Source of the DNA: CAYJKB01 sp964370625
GTDB taxonomy: Bacteria; Bacillota; Clostridia; Oscillospirales; Butyricicoccaceae
Reading direction: 5' to 3'
Assembly (NCBI GenBank): GCA_964370625.1
Contig: CAYJKB010000005.1
Location: 12,705 to 76,704, forward strand
DNA length: 64,000 nucleotides
Shown here: piece after piece, positions 37,816-46,034 of the stretch
How the letters are laid out: every line of letters begins with the position of its first letter
How positions within the stretch are numbered: position 1 is the stretch's first letter
Made by a program: the position numbers and the translations under genes
Notes under the pieces: generated by a model
The model's input: the letters and a program-made list of their open reading frames with translations, nothing else
Told to the model about the DNA's origin: nothing
The model's database searches: none

Positions 37816-37831
37816 TTAGGAGGAATTCCTG

Positions 37832-38557
37832 TTGGAGAATTATGAGATAAATTTTAAGCTTGAAGTCTTTGAAGGCCCTTTAGACCTTCTTTTGCATCTT
37901 ATAAGTAAAAACAAAATTGATATTTTAGATATTCCGATTGCACAAATTTTATCGCAGTATTTAGATTATCTAAAACAGATGGAGCAGATGGATTTAGAGA
38001 TAACAAGTGATTTCATTGTTATGAGTGCACATTTGATATTGATTAAATCCAAATTACTCTTACCATCGCCTAAAGATGAAGAGGAGGAAGACCCAAGAGC
38101 AGAGCTTGTAAATATGTTGCTTGAATATCAAAAATATAAAGAAATTTCAGGTTATTTCGCTGATAAAGAACTTGCTGGAAGAAGTTCATATGTAAAAATA
38201 CCAGAAGTGATTGTTTCAGATGAAGAATATAATGTGTCACACGAAGTGTCTGATCTCTATCGTGCATTTACCAATATGCTAGGAAAAAAACGTGACAAAA
38301 TGCCACCTCCGATAAGCGAATTTACTGCTATAGTTGGTCGTGAAGCTGTTAGCATTACATCAAGAGTATCATTTATTTTACACTTGTTTTTAACGAATAG
38401 ACGATTATCGTATAATAAATTATTTGAAAATGACACGAATAGAGCATCATTAGTTGCAACTTTTCTAGCAGTATTAGAGCTTTGCAAAACTAATAAAGTT
38501 TTAATTCAAGGTGATTTTGATAATATGGAAATAGTTCTTGCAGATGATGAGGATTAA
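37832..38557 (+). CDS. scpA: segregation and condensation protein A
   Basis: Kleisin subunit of the SMC-ScpAB chromosome condensin, 241 residues. The N-terminus FKLEVFEGPLDLLLHLISKN binds the SMC neck; the C-terminal winged helix, ending around VATFLAVLELCKTNKV, binds the SMC head. The start is TTG, fixed by AGGAGG 8 bases before it. scpB starts six bases after its stop. smc itself is not in the window. Confidence 0.95.
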   Translation: MENYEINFKLEVFEGPLDLLLHLISKNKIDILDIPIAQILSQYLDYLKQMEQMDLEITSDFIVMSAHLILIKSKLLLPSPKDEEEEDPRAELVNMLLEYQKYKEISGYFADKELAGRSSYVKIPEVIVSDEEYNVSHEVSDLYRAFTNMLGKKRDKMPPPISEFTAIVGREAVSITSRVSFILHLFLTNRRLSYNKLFENDTNRASLVATFLAVLELCKTNKVLIQGDFDNMEIVLADDED

Positions 38558-38563
38558 AGTTTT

Positions 38564-39103
38564 ATGGATAATAAAGAGAAAATTGCTATAATTGAAGGCA
38601 TTTTATTTGCCTCTGGTGAACCACTTTCGATAGAGCGTTTATGCATAGCACTTGACGAGAGCAAAACCGAAATATTAAAGCTTATTGAAGAAATGAAAAG
38701 TTTATTTGAATTTGAAAGGCGTGGAATTGCTGTCGCTGTTATGAATAATAATGTTCAACTTTGCACAAGAAGCGAATATGCAGAATACATAAGACGTGCT
38801 ATAGAAATTCGTAAACCATCAGCATTATCACAATCTGCACTAGAGGTTTTATCAATTATTGCATATAAACAGCCTGTTACAAAGGCATATATTGAGCAAA
38901 TTCGTGGAGTTGATAGTAGTCATACGGTTAATATGTTGTGTGATAAAGGTATTGTAGAGTCTTGTGGGAAACTTGATGTCATAGGAAAACCTACACTATT
39001 TCGAACGACTATAGATTTTCTTAGAATTTTTGGCATACGAAATTTACATGAATTGCCAGAATTGCCAGAGCTAGATGGCGAATTTGAACAACTTAAATTA
39101 TAG
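38564..39103 (+). CDS. scpB: segregation and condensation protein B
   Basis: Dimeric winged-helix partner of ScpA in condensin, 179 residues. It contains EGILFASGEPLSIERL at the start, then LSQSALEVLSIIAYKQPVTK and EQIRGVDSSHTVNML. GAGGA within the scpA end is its ribosome binding site. Confidence 0.95.
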   Translation: MDNKEKIAIIEGILFASGEPLSIERLCIALDESKTEILKLIEEMKSLFEFERRGIAVAVMNNNVQLCTRSEYAEYIRRAIEIRKPSALSQSALEVLSIIAYKQPVTKAYIEQIRGVDSSHTVNMLCDKGIVESCGKLDVIGKPTLFRTTIDFLRIFGIRNLHELPELPELDGEFEQLKL

Positions 39104-39129
39104 ATTAGCATTTAGAAAGGAGTGGCGAA

Positions 39130-39729
39130 GTGAAGATTTTTTTAATTATTCTTGCCGTAATCCTTTTATTAATAGGAATAATGTTAGTAATAAAGTATAA
39201 AGCTATAATTAATGGAGCTAATGCAGATGTTTCTGTATATATAGGTGTGTTTACGCTTAAATTAAAAGTATTTCCACTTGCCAAACGCACAAAAAAATCT
39301 AAGCCGAAAAAAGTAGAAAGCAAAGAGCCAGAAGAAAAACCACCTAGCAAATTTTCGCTTAAAAATATAGATATTATGGAAACTGTGCAAATTGTAGTTG
39401 ACCTATTGTCACAATTTAATAACTCGTTTATAATAGAAAATATAGATATTAACGCAAATGTTTCTACAGGTGATGCTGCAAAAACTGCGATTTTAACAGG
39501 TAAACTTTGGGCAGCAGCTGGAATAATAATGCCTGCCATTGAAAAAAATTATATTGTTAAAAAACAAAATGTGTATATTACACCGAATTTTGAAAATGAT
39601 AAAAGTAATACTGATTATCTTTTATGTATTTCAGTACGTCCTATAAAACTTATTTTAGTTGTCTTACGTAATTTTAAAACTATAAATGCATTAGTGAAAT
39701 CATTTAAAAAAGAGGAGAATGAAATATGA
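39130..39729 (+). CDS. DUF2953 family protein
   Basis: Protein of 199 residues with an N-terminal membrane helix (IFLIILAVILLLIGIMLVIKY) and a DUF2953 domain, common in spore-forming Firmicutes. In Bacillus and clostridia it is found next to ytfJ, as here, so a sporulation or spore-membrane role is suspected. It starts at GTG with AAAGGAG upstream. It overlaps the ytfJ start by 4 bp (ATGA). Biochemistry is unknown. Confidence 0.8.
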   Translation: MKIFLIILAVILLLIGIMLVIKYKAIINGANADVSVYIGVFTLKLKVFPLAKRTKKSKPKKVESKEPEEKPPSKFSLKNIDIMETVQIVVDLLSQFNNSFIIENIDINANVSTGDAAKTAILTGKLWAAAGIIMPAIEKNYIVKKQNVYITPNFENDKSNTDYLLCISVRPIKLILVVLRNFKTINALVKSFKKEENEI

Positions 39730-40151
39730 GTGAACATCCAATTAATGGTCTTATGGTAGATACCATGCAAAAAATTAAAGAAATGATTGATGTAAATACA
39801 ATTGTAGGCAATCCTATTGTAACAGCTGATGGAACTACATTAATCCCGATTTCTAAAGTAAGCTTTGGCTTTGCATCCGGTGGTAGTGACTTTAGACAAA
39901 AAAGTTCTACAGCTGATGTGCCTGCAAATTTTGGTGGAGGTTCAGGAGCGGGTGTTACAATTTCTCCTGTATCATTTATTATTATTTCAAATGGTAACGC
40001 AAGAGTGTTGCCAATAAACCCACCAGCAAACTCTACAGTAGATAGAATTGTTGAAATGATTCCAGATTTATTAAATAAAGTATCTGATTTTATGGATAAT
40101 AAAAAAGAAGCTGATACACAGCCGGAAAAAGAAGATCCACTTGCAAAATAA
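39726..40151 (+). CDS. ytfJ: GerW family sporulation protein YtfJ
   Basis: Protein of 141 residues of the GerW/YtfJ family (PINGLMVDTMQKIKEMIDVNTIVGNPI, then TLIPISKVSFGFASGGSDF and SPVSFIIISNG). In Bacillus it is expressed in the forespore and needed for normal germination through spore coat/cortex effects. There is a Gly-rich loop in the middle (NFGGGSGAG). It is the last gene of the M50-scpA-scpB-DUF2953-ytfJ run, followed by a strong terminator. Confidence 0.92.
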   Translation: MSEHPINGLMVDTMQKIKEMIDVNTIVGNPIVTADGTTLIPISKVSFGFASGGSDFRQKSSTADVPANFGGGSGAGVTISPVSFIIISNGNARVLPINPPANSTVDRIVEMIPDLLNKVSDFMDNKKEADTQPEKEDPLAK

Positions 40152-40166
40152 TTGTAATAAATTACT

Positions 40167-40204
40167 ATATCTGCTCGTATTTTTAACGAGCAGATATTTT
40201 TTTG
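40167..40204 (+). terminator. intrinsic terminator after ytfJ
   Basis: ATATCTGCTCGT pairs with ACGAGCAGATAT, then T8. Only ~30 bases separate it from the next gene's start, so that gene needs read-through or a promoter overlapping the terminator. Confidence 0.85.
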
Positions 40205-40235
40205 TTTAAGCTTTATTAGGAAGGGATTGAAGTTT

Positions 40236-41342
40236 ATGAGTAGATTTTTTTGGAGTTTTATATGTCTAATTGTAATATTTAGTCATAATATAACAGTAAG
40301 TGCAGTGAATGTATCTGCACAATCAGCAATTGCAATAGATGCAGATACAGAACAAATATTATATCAAAAAAATTCCGAGCAAATACTTCCTATGGCAAGC
40401 ACAACAAAAATAATGACAGCATTAATAGCGCTAGAACAGTTAGATGTAAATGAAATAATAGAAATTAAAGCAGAATACACAGGAATTGAAGGATCGTCAA
40501 TGTATCTTAAAGAAGGCGAGCAAATTGCGATTATAGATATTATTTATGGATTGATGCTTATGTCAGGAAATGATGCAGCAGTAGCTTTAGCGTGTGAGGT
40601 ATCAGGAAATACACGAGAATTTGTAAAGATTATGAATGACAGAGCAAAACAAATGGGATTAGAAAATACAAGCTTTGAAACACCAAATGGATTAGATGGA
40701 GAACAGCATTACACGACAGCTCATGAGCTTGCATTAATCACTATGGAAGCTATGAAAAACAATGATTTCGCACAAATAGTCAGCACACAAAATCATAATT
40801 TAACTAATAGATATATGCAAAATCATAATAAACTTTTGTGGAAATATGAACATGCAATTGGAGTGAAAACAGGGTATACTAAAAAGAGTGGACGGTGTTT
40901 AGTATCTGCTAGTGAACAAAATGGAAGAACTATAGTAGTTGTAACATTAAACGCACCAGATGATTGGAATGACCATATTGCGATATCTGAATATGCATTT
41001 GCACAGTATTCACCAATAGAAATTGATGAGATTTATAGCAATGATATCAAAATTCCAATTATTTCATCAGAAAAAACTGAAATTTCATTGATGGAATTAC
41101 CAAATAATTTACTATATCTTACAGAAAAAGAGAAAAAAGATATAAAATTTGAAATAATAGGTCAAAAATTTCTATATGCCCCTATTACAAAAGGGCAATT
41201 GTATGGTATAATAAAATTTAAAGCATTTGATAAAGATATTATTTCTTATCCACTTATTTTAAATGAAAATGCAAAACAAATAACTGTAGAACAAAAAAGT
41301 ATAGGTCAGAAAGTATTAGATTTTTTATATAATCTAATTTAA
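40236..41342 (+). CDS. D-alanyl-D-alanine carboxypeptidase (PBP5/DacF type)
   Basis: Serine peptidase S11 of 368 residues that trims the terminal D-Ala of peptidoglycan stem peptides. There is a signal peptide at residues 1-23. The active-site motifs are S55-T-T-K58, SGNDAA and KTGYT. The C-terminal beta domain and short amphipathic helix (IGQKVLDFLYNLI) for membrane docking are present. ATG at 40236 is used: AAGGGA lies 9 bases before it, while the TTG at 40227 is on top of that site. Its position next to ytfJ fits a DacF-like spore cortex role; a vegetative role is possible. Confidence 0.93.
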   Translation: MSRFFWSFICLIVIFSHNITVSAVNVSAQSAIAIDADTEQILYQKNSEQILPMASTTKIMTALIALEQLDVNEIIEIKAEYTGIEGSSMYLKEGEQIAIIDIIYGLMLMSGNDAAVALACEVSGNTREFVKIMNDRAKQMGLENTSFETPNGLDGEQHYTTAHELALITMEAMKNNDFAQIVSTQNHNLTNRYMQNHNKLLWKYEHAIGVKTGYTKKSGRCLVSASEQNGRTIVVVTLNAPDDWNDHIAISEYAFAQYSPIEIDEIYSNDIKIPIISSEKTEISLMELPNNLLYLTEKEKKDIKFEIIGQKFLYAPITKGQLYGIIKFKAFDKDIISYPLILNENAKQITVEQKSIGQKVLDFLYNLI

Positions 41343-41357
41343 TAACGGAGGAACAAA

Positions 41358-42065
41358 ATGAAAGAACGTTTACAAAAAATTATTTCGTCAGCTGGTATTG
41401 CATCCAGACGAAAAGCAGAAGAATTAATAGCGAAGGGCAAAGTTACAGTTAACGGAGAAGTAGCATTTGTAGGTCAAAGTGCAGATGCGAATAAAGATGA
41501 TATCATAGTTGATGGAGTTAAGGTTAAAATCCAAGACAAAAAAGTATATATCATGTTGAATAAACCACGTGGCTATGTAACTACGATGTCAGATGACAAG
41601 GGTAGAAAAAATGTAAGTATGTTAGTTGATGTTGGGGCTAGAGTATACCCAGTAGGTAGACTTGATATGAACTCAGAAGGTCTATTACTTATGACAAATG
41701 ATGGAGAACTTGCAAATAAGCTAATGCACCCAAAACATGAAGTGACAAAAACCTATCGAGTTAAGGTTCAAGGTGACCTTAGAAACATTGATGCACTAAC
41801 AGAACCAATGGATATTGATGGATATGAAATCAAAAATGCAATAGTTAAAATGATTTCTGTAACGGCACAAGATACAGCAAACATTTCAATGACTATTCAT
41901 GAAGGACGAAATCGTCAAATACGCAAAATGTGCGAAAAATGTGGACTTAAAGTAATTCGTCTAACTCGTACAACTATTGGACAAATCGGGCTAGATAAAG
42001 ACCTTAAAGCAGGGAAATATAGACATTTAAAAGGCGAAGAATTACAATATTTGCAATCGCTATAA
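41358..42065 (+). CDS. 23S/16S rRNA pseudouridine synthase, RluB/RsuA family
   Basis: Protein of 235 residues with an N-terminal S4 RNA-binding domain (RLQKIISSAGIASRRKAEELIAKG) and an RsuA/RluB/E/F-type catalytic domain. Catalytic Asp is in GRLDMNSEGLLLMTNDG. It converts one uridine of rRNA to pseudouridine. Length and the GRLDMNSEGLL motif favour RluB. GGAGG precedes the ATG by 7 bases. It starts 15 bases after the carboxypeptidase gene; a terminator follows. Confidence 0.92.
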   Translation: MKERLQKIISSAGIASRRKAEELIAKGKVTVNGEVAFVGQSADANKDDIIVDGVKVKIQDKKVYIMLNKPRGYVTTMSDDKGRKNVSMLVDVGARVYPVGRLDMNSEGLLLMTNDGELANKLMHPKHEVTKTYRVKVQGDLRNIDALTEPMDIDGYEIKNAIVKMISVTAQDTANISMTIHEGRNRQIRKMCEKCGLKVIRLTRTTIGQIGLDKDLKAGKYRHLKGEELQYLQSL

Positions 42066-42071
42066 AAAAAG

Positions 42072-42109
42072 ATGTTGCAAGTTTGATATGAAAGAATTGC
42101 AACATTTTT
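42072..42109 (+). terminator. intrinsic terminator after the pseudouridine synthase gene
   Basis: ATGTTGCAA and TTGCAACAT flank a 16-base loop, followed by T5. Confidence 0.65.
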
Positions 42110-42188
42110 GAAAATTTATAAAATAATCCTTGCTTTTTCATGTAATTTTGTTATTATAAATAATAAGATTATTTTTAGGAGCATGAAA

Positions 42189-43049
42189 ATGAACGACCTT
42201 TTAAACAAAATACAACAAAGTTTAGGCAATTTTTCCAAAGGACAAAAATTAATTGCACATTATATAACAGAACATTATGACAAAGCTGCCTTTATGACAG
42301 CAAGCAAACTTGGAGCTACTGTAGGTGTTAGCGAATCTACAGTGGTTCGTTTTGCGACGGAACTTGGATATGATGGATATCCAAAGCTTCAAAAAGCTCT
42401 GCAAGAAATGATACGAAATAAGCTGACATCAGTACAACGTATAGGTGTTGCAAATGACAGATTAGGAAATCAAGATGTACTTCGTGCAGTGCTTACATCG
42501 GATATTGATAAAATACGCAATACACTTGATGAAGTGGAAAAAGATGTGTTTGATGGAGCTGTTGACGCACTACTTGGTGCAAAAAATATTTATATTTTAG
42601 GTGTACGTTCTTCGGCTGCTCTTGCAAGCTTTTTAGGCTTTTATTTTAATTTGTTATTTACAAATGTAAGAGTTGTACAAAGTACAAGTGTCAGCGAAAT
42701 ATTAGAGCAATTATTTAGAGTTGAACAAGGTGATGTTGTAATAGGAATCAGTTTCCCAAGATATTCAAAACGTACAGTTAAAGCGCTTGAATATGCAAAA
42801 ACACGTGGTGCATCTGTTGTAGCACTTACAGATAGCAGGTTATCGCCACTTACAATAACATCAGATTATACATTAATAGCAAAAAGCGACATGGCATCTT
42901 TTGTAGATTCGCTGGTTGCGCCACTTAGCGTTATAAACGCCCTAATTGTGGCTGTAGGAATAAGAAAACAACATGAAATTGAACAAATATTTACAACGCT
43001 TGAAAATATTTGGGAAGAGTTTGATATATATGAAAAGGCTGATAATTAA
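42189..43049 (+). CDS. MurR/RpiR family transcriptional regulator
   Basis: Protein of 286 residues. The N-terminal RpiR helix-turn-helix (ASKLGATVGVSESTVVRFATELGYDGYPKLQ) is joined to a C-terminal SIS domain (IYILGVRSSAALASFLGFY; VIGISFPRYSKRTVKALEYAK) that would bind a sugar phosphate. ATG at 42189 is chosen over 42183 and an upstream start at 42108 because AGGAG lies 7 bases before it. It abuts the HI0933 flavoprotein gene (TAAATG). RpiR regulators usually control sugar-phosphate genes; no such gene is adjacent, so the target lies elsewhere. Confidence 0.88.
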   Translation: MNDLLNKIQQSLGNFSKGQKLIAHYITEHYDKAAFMTASKLGATVGVSESTVVRFATELGYDGYPKLQKALQEMIRNKLTSVQRIGVANDRLGNQDVLRAVLTSDIDKIRNTLDEVEKDVFDGAVDALLGAKNIYILGVRSSAALASFLGFYFNLLFTNVRVVQSTSVSEILEQLFRVEQGDVVIGISFPRYSKRTVKALEYAKTRGASVVALTDSRLSPLTITSDYTLIAKSDMASFVDSLVAPLSVINALIVAVGIRKQHEIEQIFTTLENIWEEFDIYEKADN

Positions 43050-44270
43050 ATGAAAATAGCAGTAATAGGTGCAGGAGCAGCAGGACTTTTAGTAGCTGGT
43101 TTTGCAGCACAAAATGGAGCTGAAGTTGTTTTATTTGAAAAAAATAAAAAAGTAGGACGTAAAATTGCAATTACAGGAAAAGGTAGATGCAATATAACAA
43201 ATAATTGCACACCTGAAGAATTTATGCAAAATGTACCTGTGAATAATAGATTTTTATATAGTGCTATAAATAATTTCACACCGACTGACACGATAGAGTT
43301 TTTTGAAGCTCTAGGGCTTGAAACAAAAACAGAGCGTGGGAATAGAGTTTTTCCATTATCAGATAAAGCAACTGACGTAGTTGACGTACTTTTTAAATTT
43401 GTGCGTAAAAACGGAGTTGAAATTGTGTGGAATGAAGTAGCTGATGTTGTAAAAATCAATGATGATTTTTGTGTTACAACGGCAGATGAAATAGAATATG
43501 CATTTGATAAAGTAGTAATTTGTACAGGTGGTGCATCATATCCACTTACAGGAAGCACAGGAGATGGTTATAAGTTTGCTGAAAGTTTTGGACATAATAT
43601 AGTTACACCATCGCCTTCGCTTGTACCTATTGAATGTGATGGAAATATTTGCCCTAGAATGCAAGGTTTAGCATTAAAAAATGTAAGAATAACTGTTTTT
43701 GAAAATGAAAAAGAGATATATAGTGATTTTGGTGAAATGTTATTTACACATTTTGGTGTATCAGGTCCACTTATTTTAAGTGCATCTGCTCATATAAGAA
43801 ACCTTGGCAAAAAGAAATATAAAATTTTAATTGATTTAAAACCAGCACTTGATGAAAAAACATTAGATAATCGCCTGTTATCTGATTTTTCAAAAAGTCT
43901 TAATAAAGATTTTGCCAATGCACTAGGAGCATTATTGCCTAGAAAAATGATACCTATTGTTATTGAAAAAAGCAAAATTTCAAAAGATATTAAAGTAAAC
44001 TCAATAACAAGAGAAATGCGAGCAGAGCTTTTATCTGTGCTTAAAGGTTTTGAGCTAATACCAACAAAATTTAGACCAATAGATGAAGCTATAATTACAA
44101 CTGGTGGAATTGCAATAAAAGAAGTTTCACCGAAAAATATGCAATCAAAACTTGTCGATGGGTTATATTTTGCAGGAGAAATACTAGATGTAGACGCTTA
44201 TACAGGTGGATTTAATTTGCAAATAGCTTGGAGCACAGCAAAAGCTGTGGCTGATAATATTTTTGAATAA
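43050..44270 (+). CDS. NAD(P)/FAD-dependent oxidoreductase, HI0933/YhiN family
   Basis: Flavoprotein of 406 residues. The N-terminal FAD-binding Rossmann motif is IAVIGAGAAGLLVAGFAAQNG, followed by GRKIAITGKGRCNITN, which is diagnostic of the HI0933 family. A second Gly motif is CTGGASYPLTGSTGDGY, and the C-terminus has YFAGEILDVDAYTGGFNLQIAWSTAKAV. The cellular reaction has not been established for the family. It begins directly at the stop of the RpiR gene, and hutP-like and cmk genes follow. Confidence 0.92.
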   Translation: MKIAVIGAGAAGLLVAGFAAQNGAEVVLFEKNKKVGRKIAITGKGRCNITNNCTPEEFMQNVPVNNRFLYSAINNFTPTDTIEFFEALGLETKTERGNRVFPLSDKATDVVDVLFKFVRKNGVEIVWNEVADVVKINDDFCVTTADEIEYAFDKVVICTGGASYPLTGSTGDGYKFAESFGHNIVTPSPSLVPIECDGNICPRMQGLALKNVRITVFENEKEIYSDFGEMLFTHFGVSGPLILSASAHIRNLGKKKYKILIDLKPALDEKTLDNRLLSDFSKSLNKDFANALGALLPRKMIPIVIEKSKISKDIKVNSITREMRAELLSVLKGFELIPTKFRPIDEAIITTGGIAIKEVSPKNMQSKLVDGLYFAGEILDVDAYTGGFNLQIAWSTAKAVADNIFE

Positions 44271-44312
44271 AATATAAAATTCATTTTTGTAAAAAGTGGA
44301 GAAAGGAAAATA

Positions 44313-44723
44313 ATGAGTATTGGAAGTAAAGAAGTAGCAGCATCTGCTATAAAAATGGCTATATCTGAAAACATAGAGCATGAAAAAGAGCTAAAAGAGC
44401 TATATTTTGCTCAAGGGATTAGATGTGCTGCCGTAAACTTCGGAGGAGAATTTATTTCCTCGATAAATAAAATTATTGAACGTTCTGTAGTTTCAGCTAA
44501 AAGAGAAGGTGTAATAGCCACATCACATGCAGAAGAAGGTGCTGTAGCTGGAGCTGCTCGTGAGGCGATTTCTCAAATTATGAATAAAGCAATAGGATTA
44601 AATGTTGGTGGAAAAATCGGTATAGCAAGATATGATGAGCACGTAAGCGTCGTTGTATTTTTTGGTATCGGTCTTTTGAATATGAATGAAATCTCTATTG
44701 GTTTAGGCCATAGAGTAATATAA
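44313..44723 (+). CDS. HutP family RNA-binding protein
   Basis: Protein of 136 residues of the HutP family, known from Bacillus as the L-histidine- and Mg2+-dependent antiterminator of the hut operon. Resemblance is strongest in the middle and at the end: SHAEEGAVAGAAREAI and the final IGLGHRVI. Two His in these match metal/histidine ligands of Bacillus HutP, but the second His of the HutP HxxxH site is not conserved, so ligand specificity may differ. GAGAAAGGA precedes the ATG. No hut genes lie nearby. A general RNA-regulatory role is possible. Confidence 0.78.
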   Translation: MSIGSKEVAASAIKMAISENIEHEKELKELYFAQGIRCAAVNFGGEFISSINKIIERSVVSAKREGVIATSHAEEGAVAGAAREAISQIMNKAIGLNVGGKIGIARYDEHVSVVVFFGIGLLNMNEISIGLGHRVI

Positions 44724-44747
44724 AACATAAATACGAGGTGAAGAAAT

Positions 44748-45431
44748 ATGAAAATAGTATCCATAGCGATAGATGGCCCATCTGGTGCCGGAAAAAGTAC
44801 AACGGCAAAAGCTATCTCGAAAAATATGAATATTATCTATGTTGATACAGGTGCTATGTATCGTGCAATTGGGTTTTATGTAAAAGAACAAGGTTATAAT
44901 AGTCGTGATAAGGAAAAGATTTGTAATTGCCTTAAAGATATTAATATAGAGCTTAAATATGAAAATGGCTCACAACGCATGATATTAAATGGACAAGATG
45001 TATCAGATAAAATACGCACACAAGAAATTGCAATGTATGCATCAGATGTATCAGCTATTAATGAAGTGCGTGCATTTTTGCTTGAACTTCAACGTGATTT
45101 AGCACGAAAAAACAGTGTTATAATGGATGGACGAGATATAGGCACGGTTGTGCTACCTGATGCTGAAGTTAAAATTTATTTAACAGCAACACCAGAGGAA
45201 AGAGCAAAACGTCGTCACTTAGAACTTGTACAAAAAGGCACACAAATTACACTTGAAGAAGTGTTACAAGATATTAATACCCGTGATTACAACGATATGA
45301 ATAGAGAAATTGCACCACTTAAACCAGCAGATACATCGGTTATAGTTGATAGCACGCATTTTACATTTGAAGAAAGTGTTGTTGCACTTACAAATATTAT
45401 CGATGGTGTGATTAATGGGATAGAGGAATAG
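44748..45431 (+). CDS. cmk: cytidylate kinase
   Basis: NMP kinase of 227 residues that phosphorylates CMP/dCMP with ATP. P-loop is AIDGPSGAGKSTTAK, with VDTGAMYRAIGFY and DGRDIGTVVLPDAEVKIYLTA as CMP-binding and core motifs. AGGTG precedes the ATG. It is followed without gap by plsC and then ispH-rpsA, the standard clostridial cmk-plsC-ispH-rpsA order. Confidence 0.96.
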   Translation: MKIVSIAIDGPSGAGKSTTAKAISKNMNIIYVDTGAMYRAIGFYVKEQGYNSRDKEKICNCLKDINIELKYENGSQRMILNGQDVSDKIRTQEIAMYASDVSAINEVRAFLLELQRDLARKNSVIMDGRDIGTVVLPDAEVKIYLTATPEERAKRRHLELVQKGTQITLEEVLQDINTRDYNDMNREIAPLKPADTSVIVDSTHFTFEESVVALTNIIDGVINGIEE

Positions 45432-46031
45432 ATGTATATGAAAAGAATAGTTTGGTTTCAAAAGCTTACATTTTGGGCGTGTGAAATGTATTTTAGAGTT
45501 ATATATAATCTGAAGTTTACAGGACTTGAAAATGTGCCAAAAGGCGGTTGCATCGTATGTGCAAACCATACTTCGCTTGCAGACCCTATGCTAGCTGCTA
45601 TTGTAGGAGCGAAAAAAAATTCTAAAGTCGCTGCGATGGCAAAAAAAGAGCTGTTTGAAAAATTTGCTCTTAGAAATCTGCTTATAAGCATCGGTGGTTT
45701 CCCTGTTGACCGTAGCAAAGCTGATGTAACTGCAATTAAAATAGCATATAAAGCACTTGAAGATGAAGAAAAGTTTATCATTTTCCCAGAGGGTACAAGG
45801 GTTAAAGAAGGAGAAATAGCTGATGTAAAAGCTGGTGCTGGAATGTTTGCACTTCGTACAAAAAAACCTGTACTACCTATTTATATTTCGCCTGTTAAAA
45901 AATTTCGTAGCAAAGTTGATGTTATTGTAGGTAAGCCCTTTTATCCAGAGGCTGGGGACAGAAAAAAATCTGAAGCCTATATGTATGCTTCAGAGCAGAT
46001 TATTAAAGAAATCTATGATTTAGGTAAATAG
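45432..46031 (+). CDS. plsC: 1-acyl-sn-glycerol-3-phosphate acyltransferase (PlsC)
   Basis: Membrane-associated acyltransferase of 199 residues that makes phosphatidic acid from lysophosphatidate. Motifs are NHTSLAD (HxxxxD, catalytic), GGFPVDRS and FPEGTR; an N-terminal amphipathic/hydrophobic helix (IVWFQKLTFWACEMYF) provides membrane contact. The start could be ATG 45432 or ATG 45438; GAGG upstream is 5 or 11 bases away, so this is unresolved and of little effect. Confidence 0.93.
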   Translation: MYMKRIVWFQKLTFWACEMYFRVIYNLKFTGLENVPKGGCIVCANHTSLADPMLAAIVGAKKNSKVAAMAKKELFEKFALRNLLISIGGFPVDRSKADVTAIKIAYKALEDEEKFIIFPEGTRVKEGEIADVKAGAGMFALRTKKPVLPIYISPVKKFRSKVDVIVGKPFYPEAGDRKKSEAYMYASEQIIKEIYDLGK

Positions 46032-46034
46032 ATT

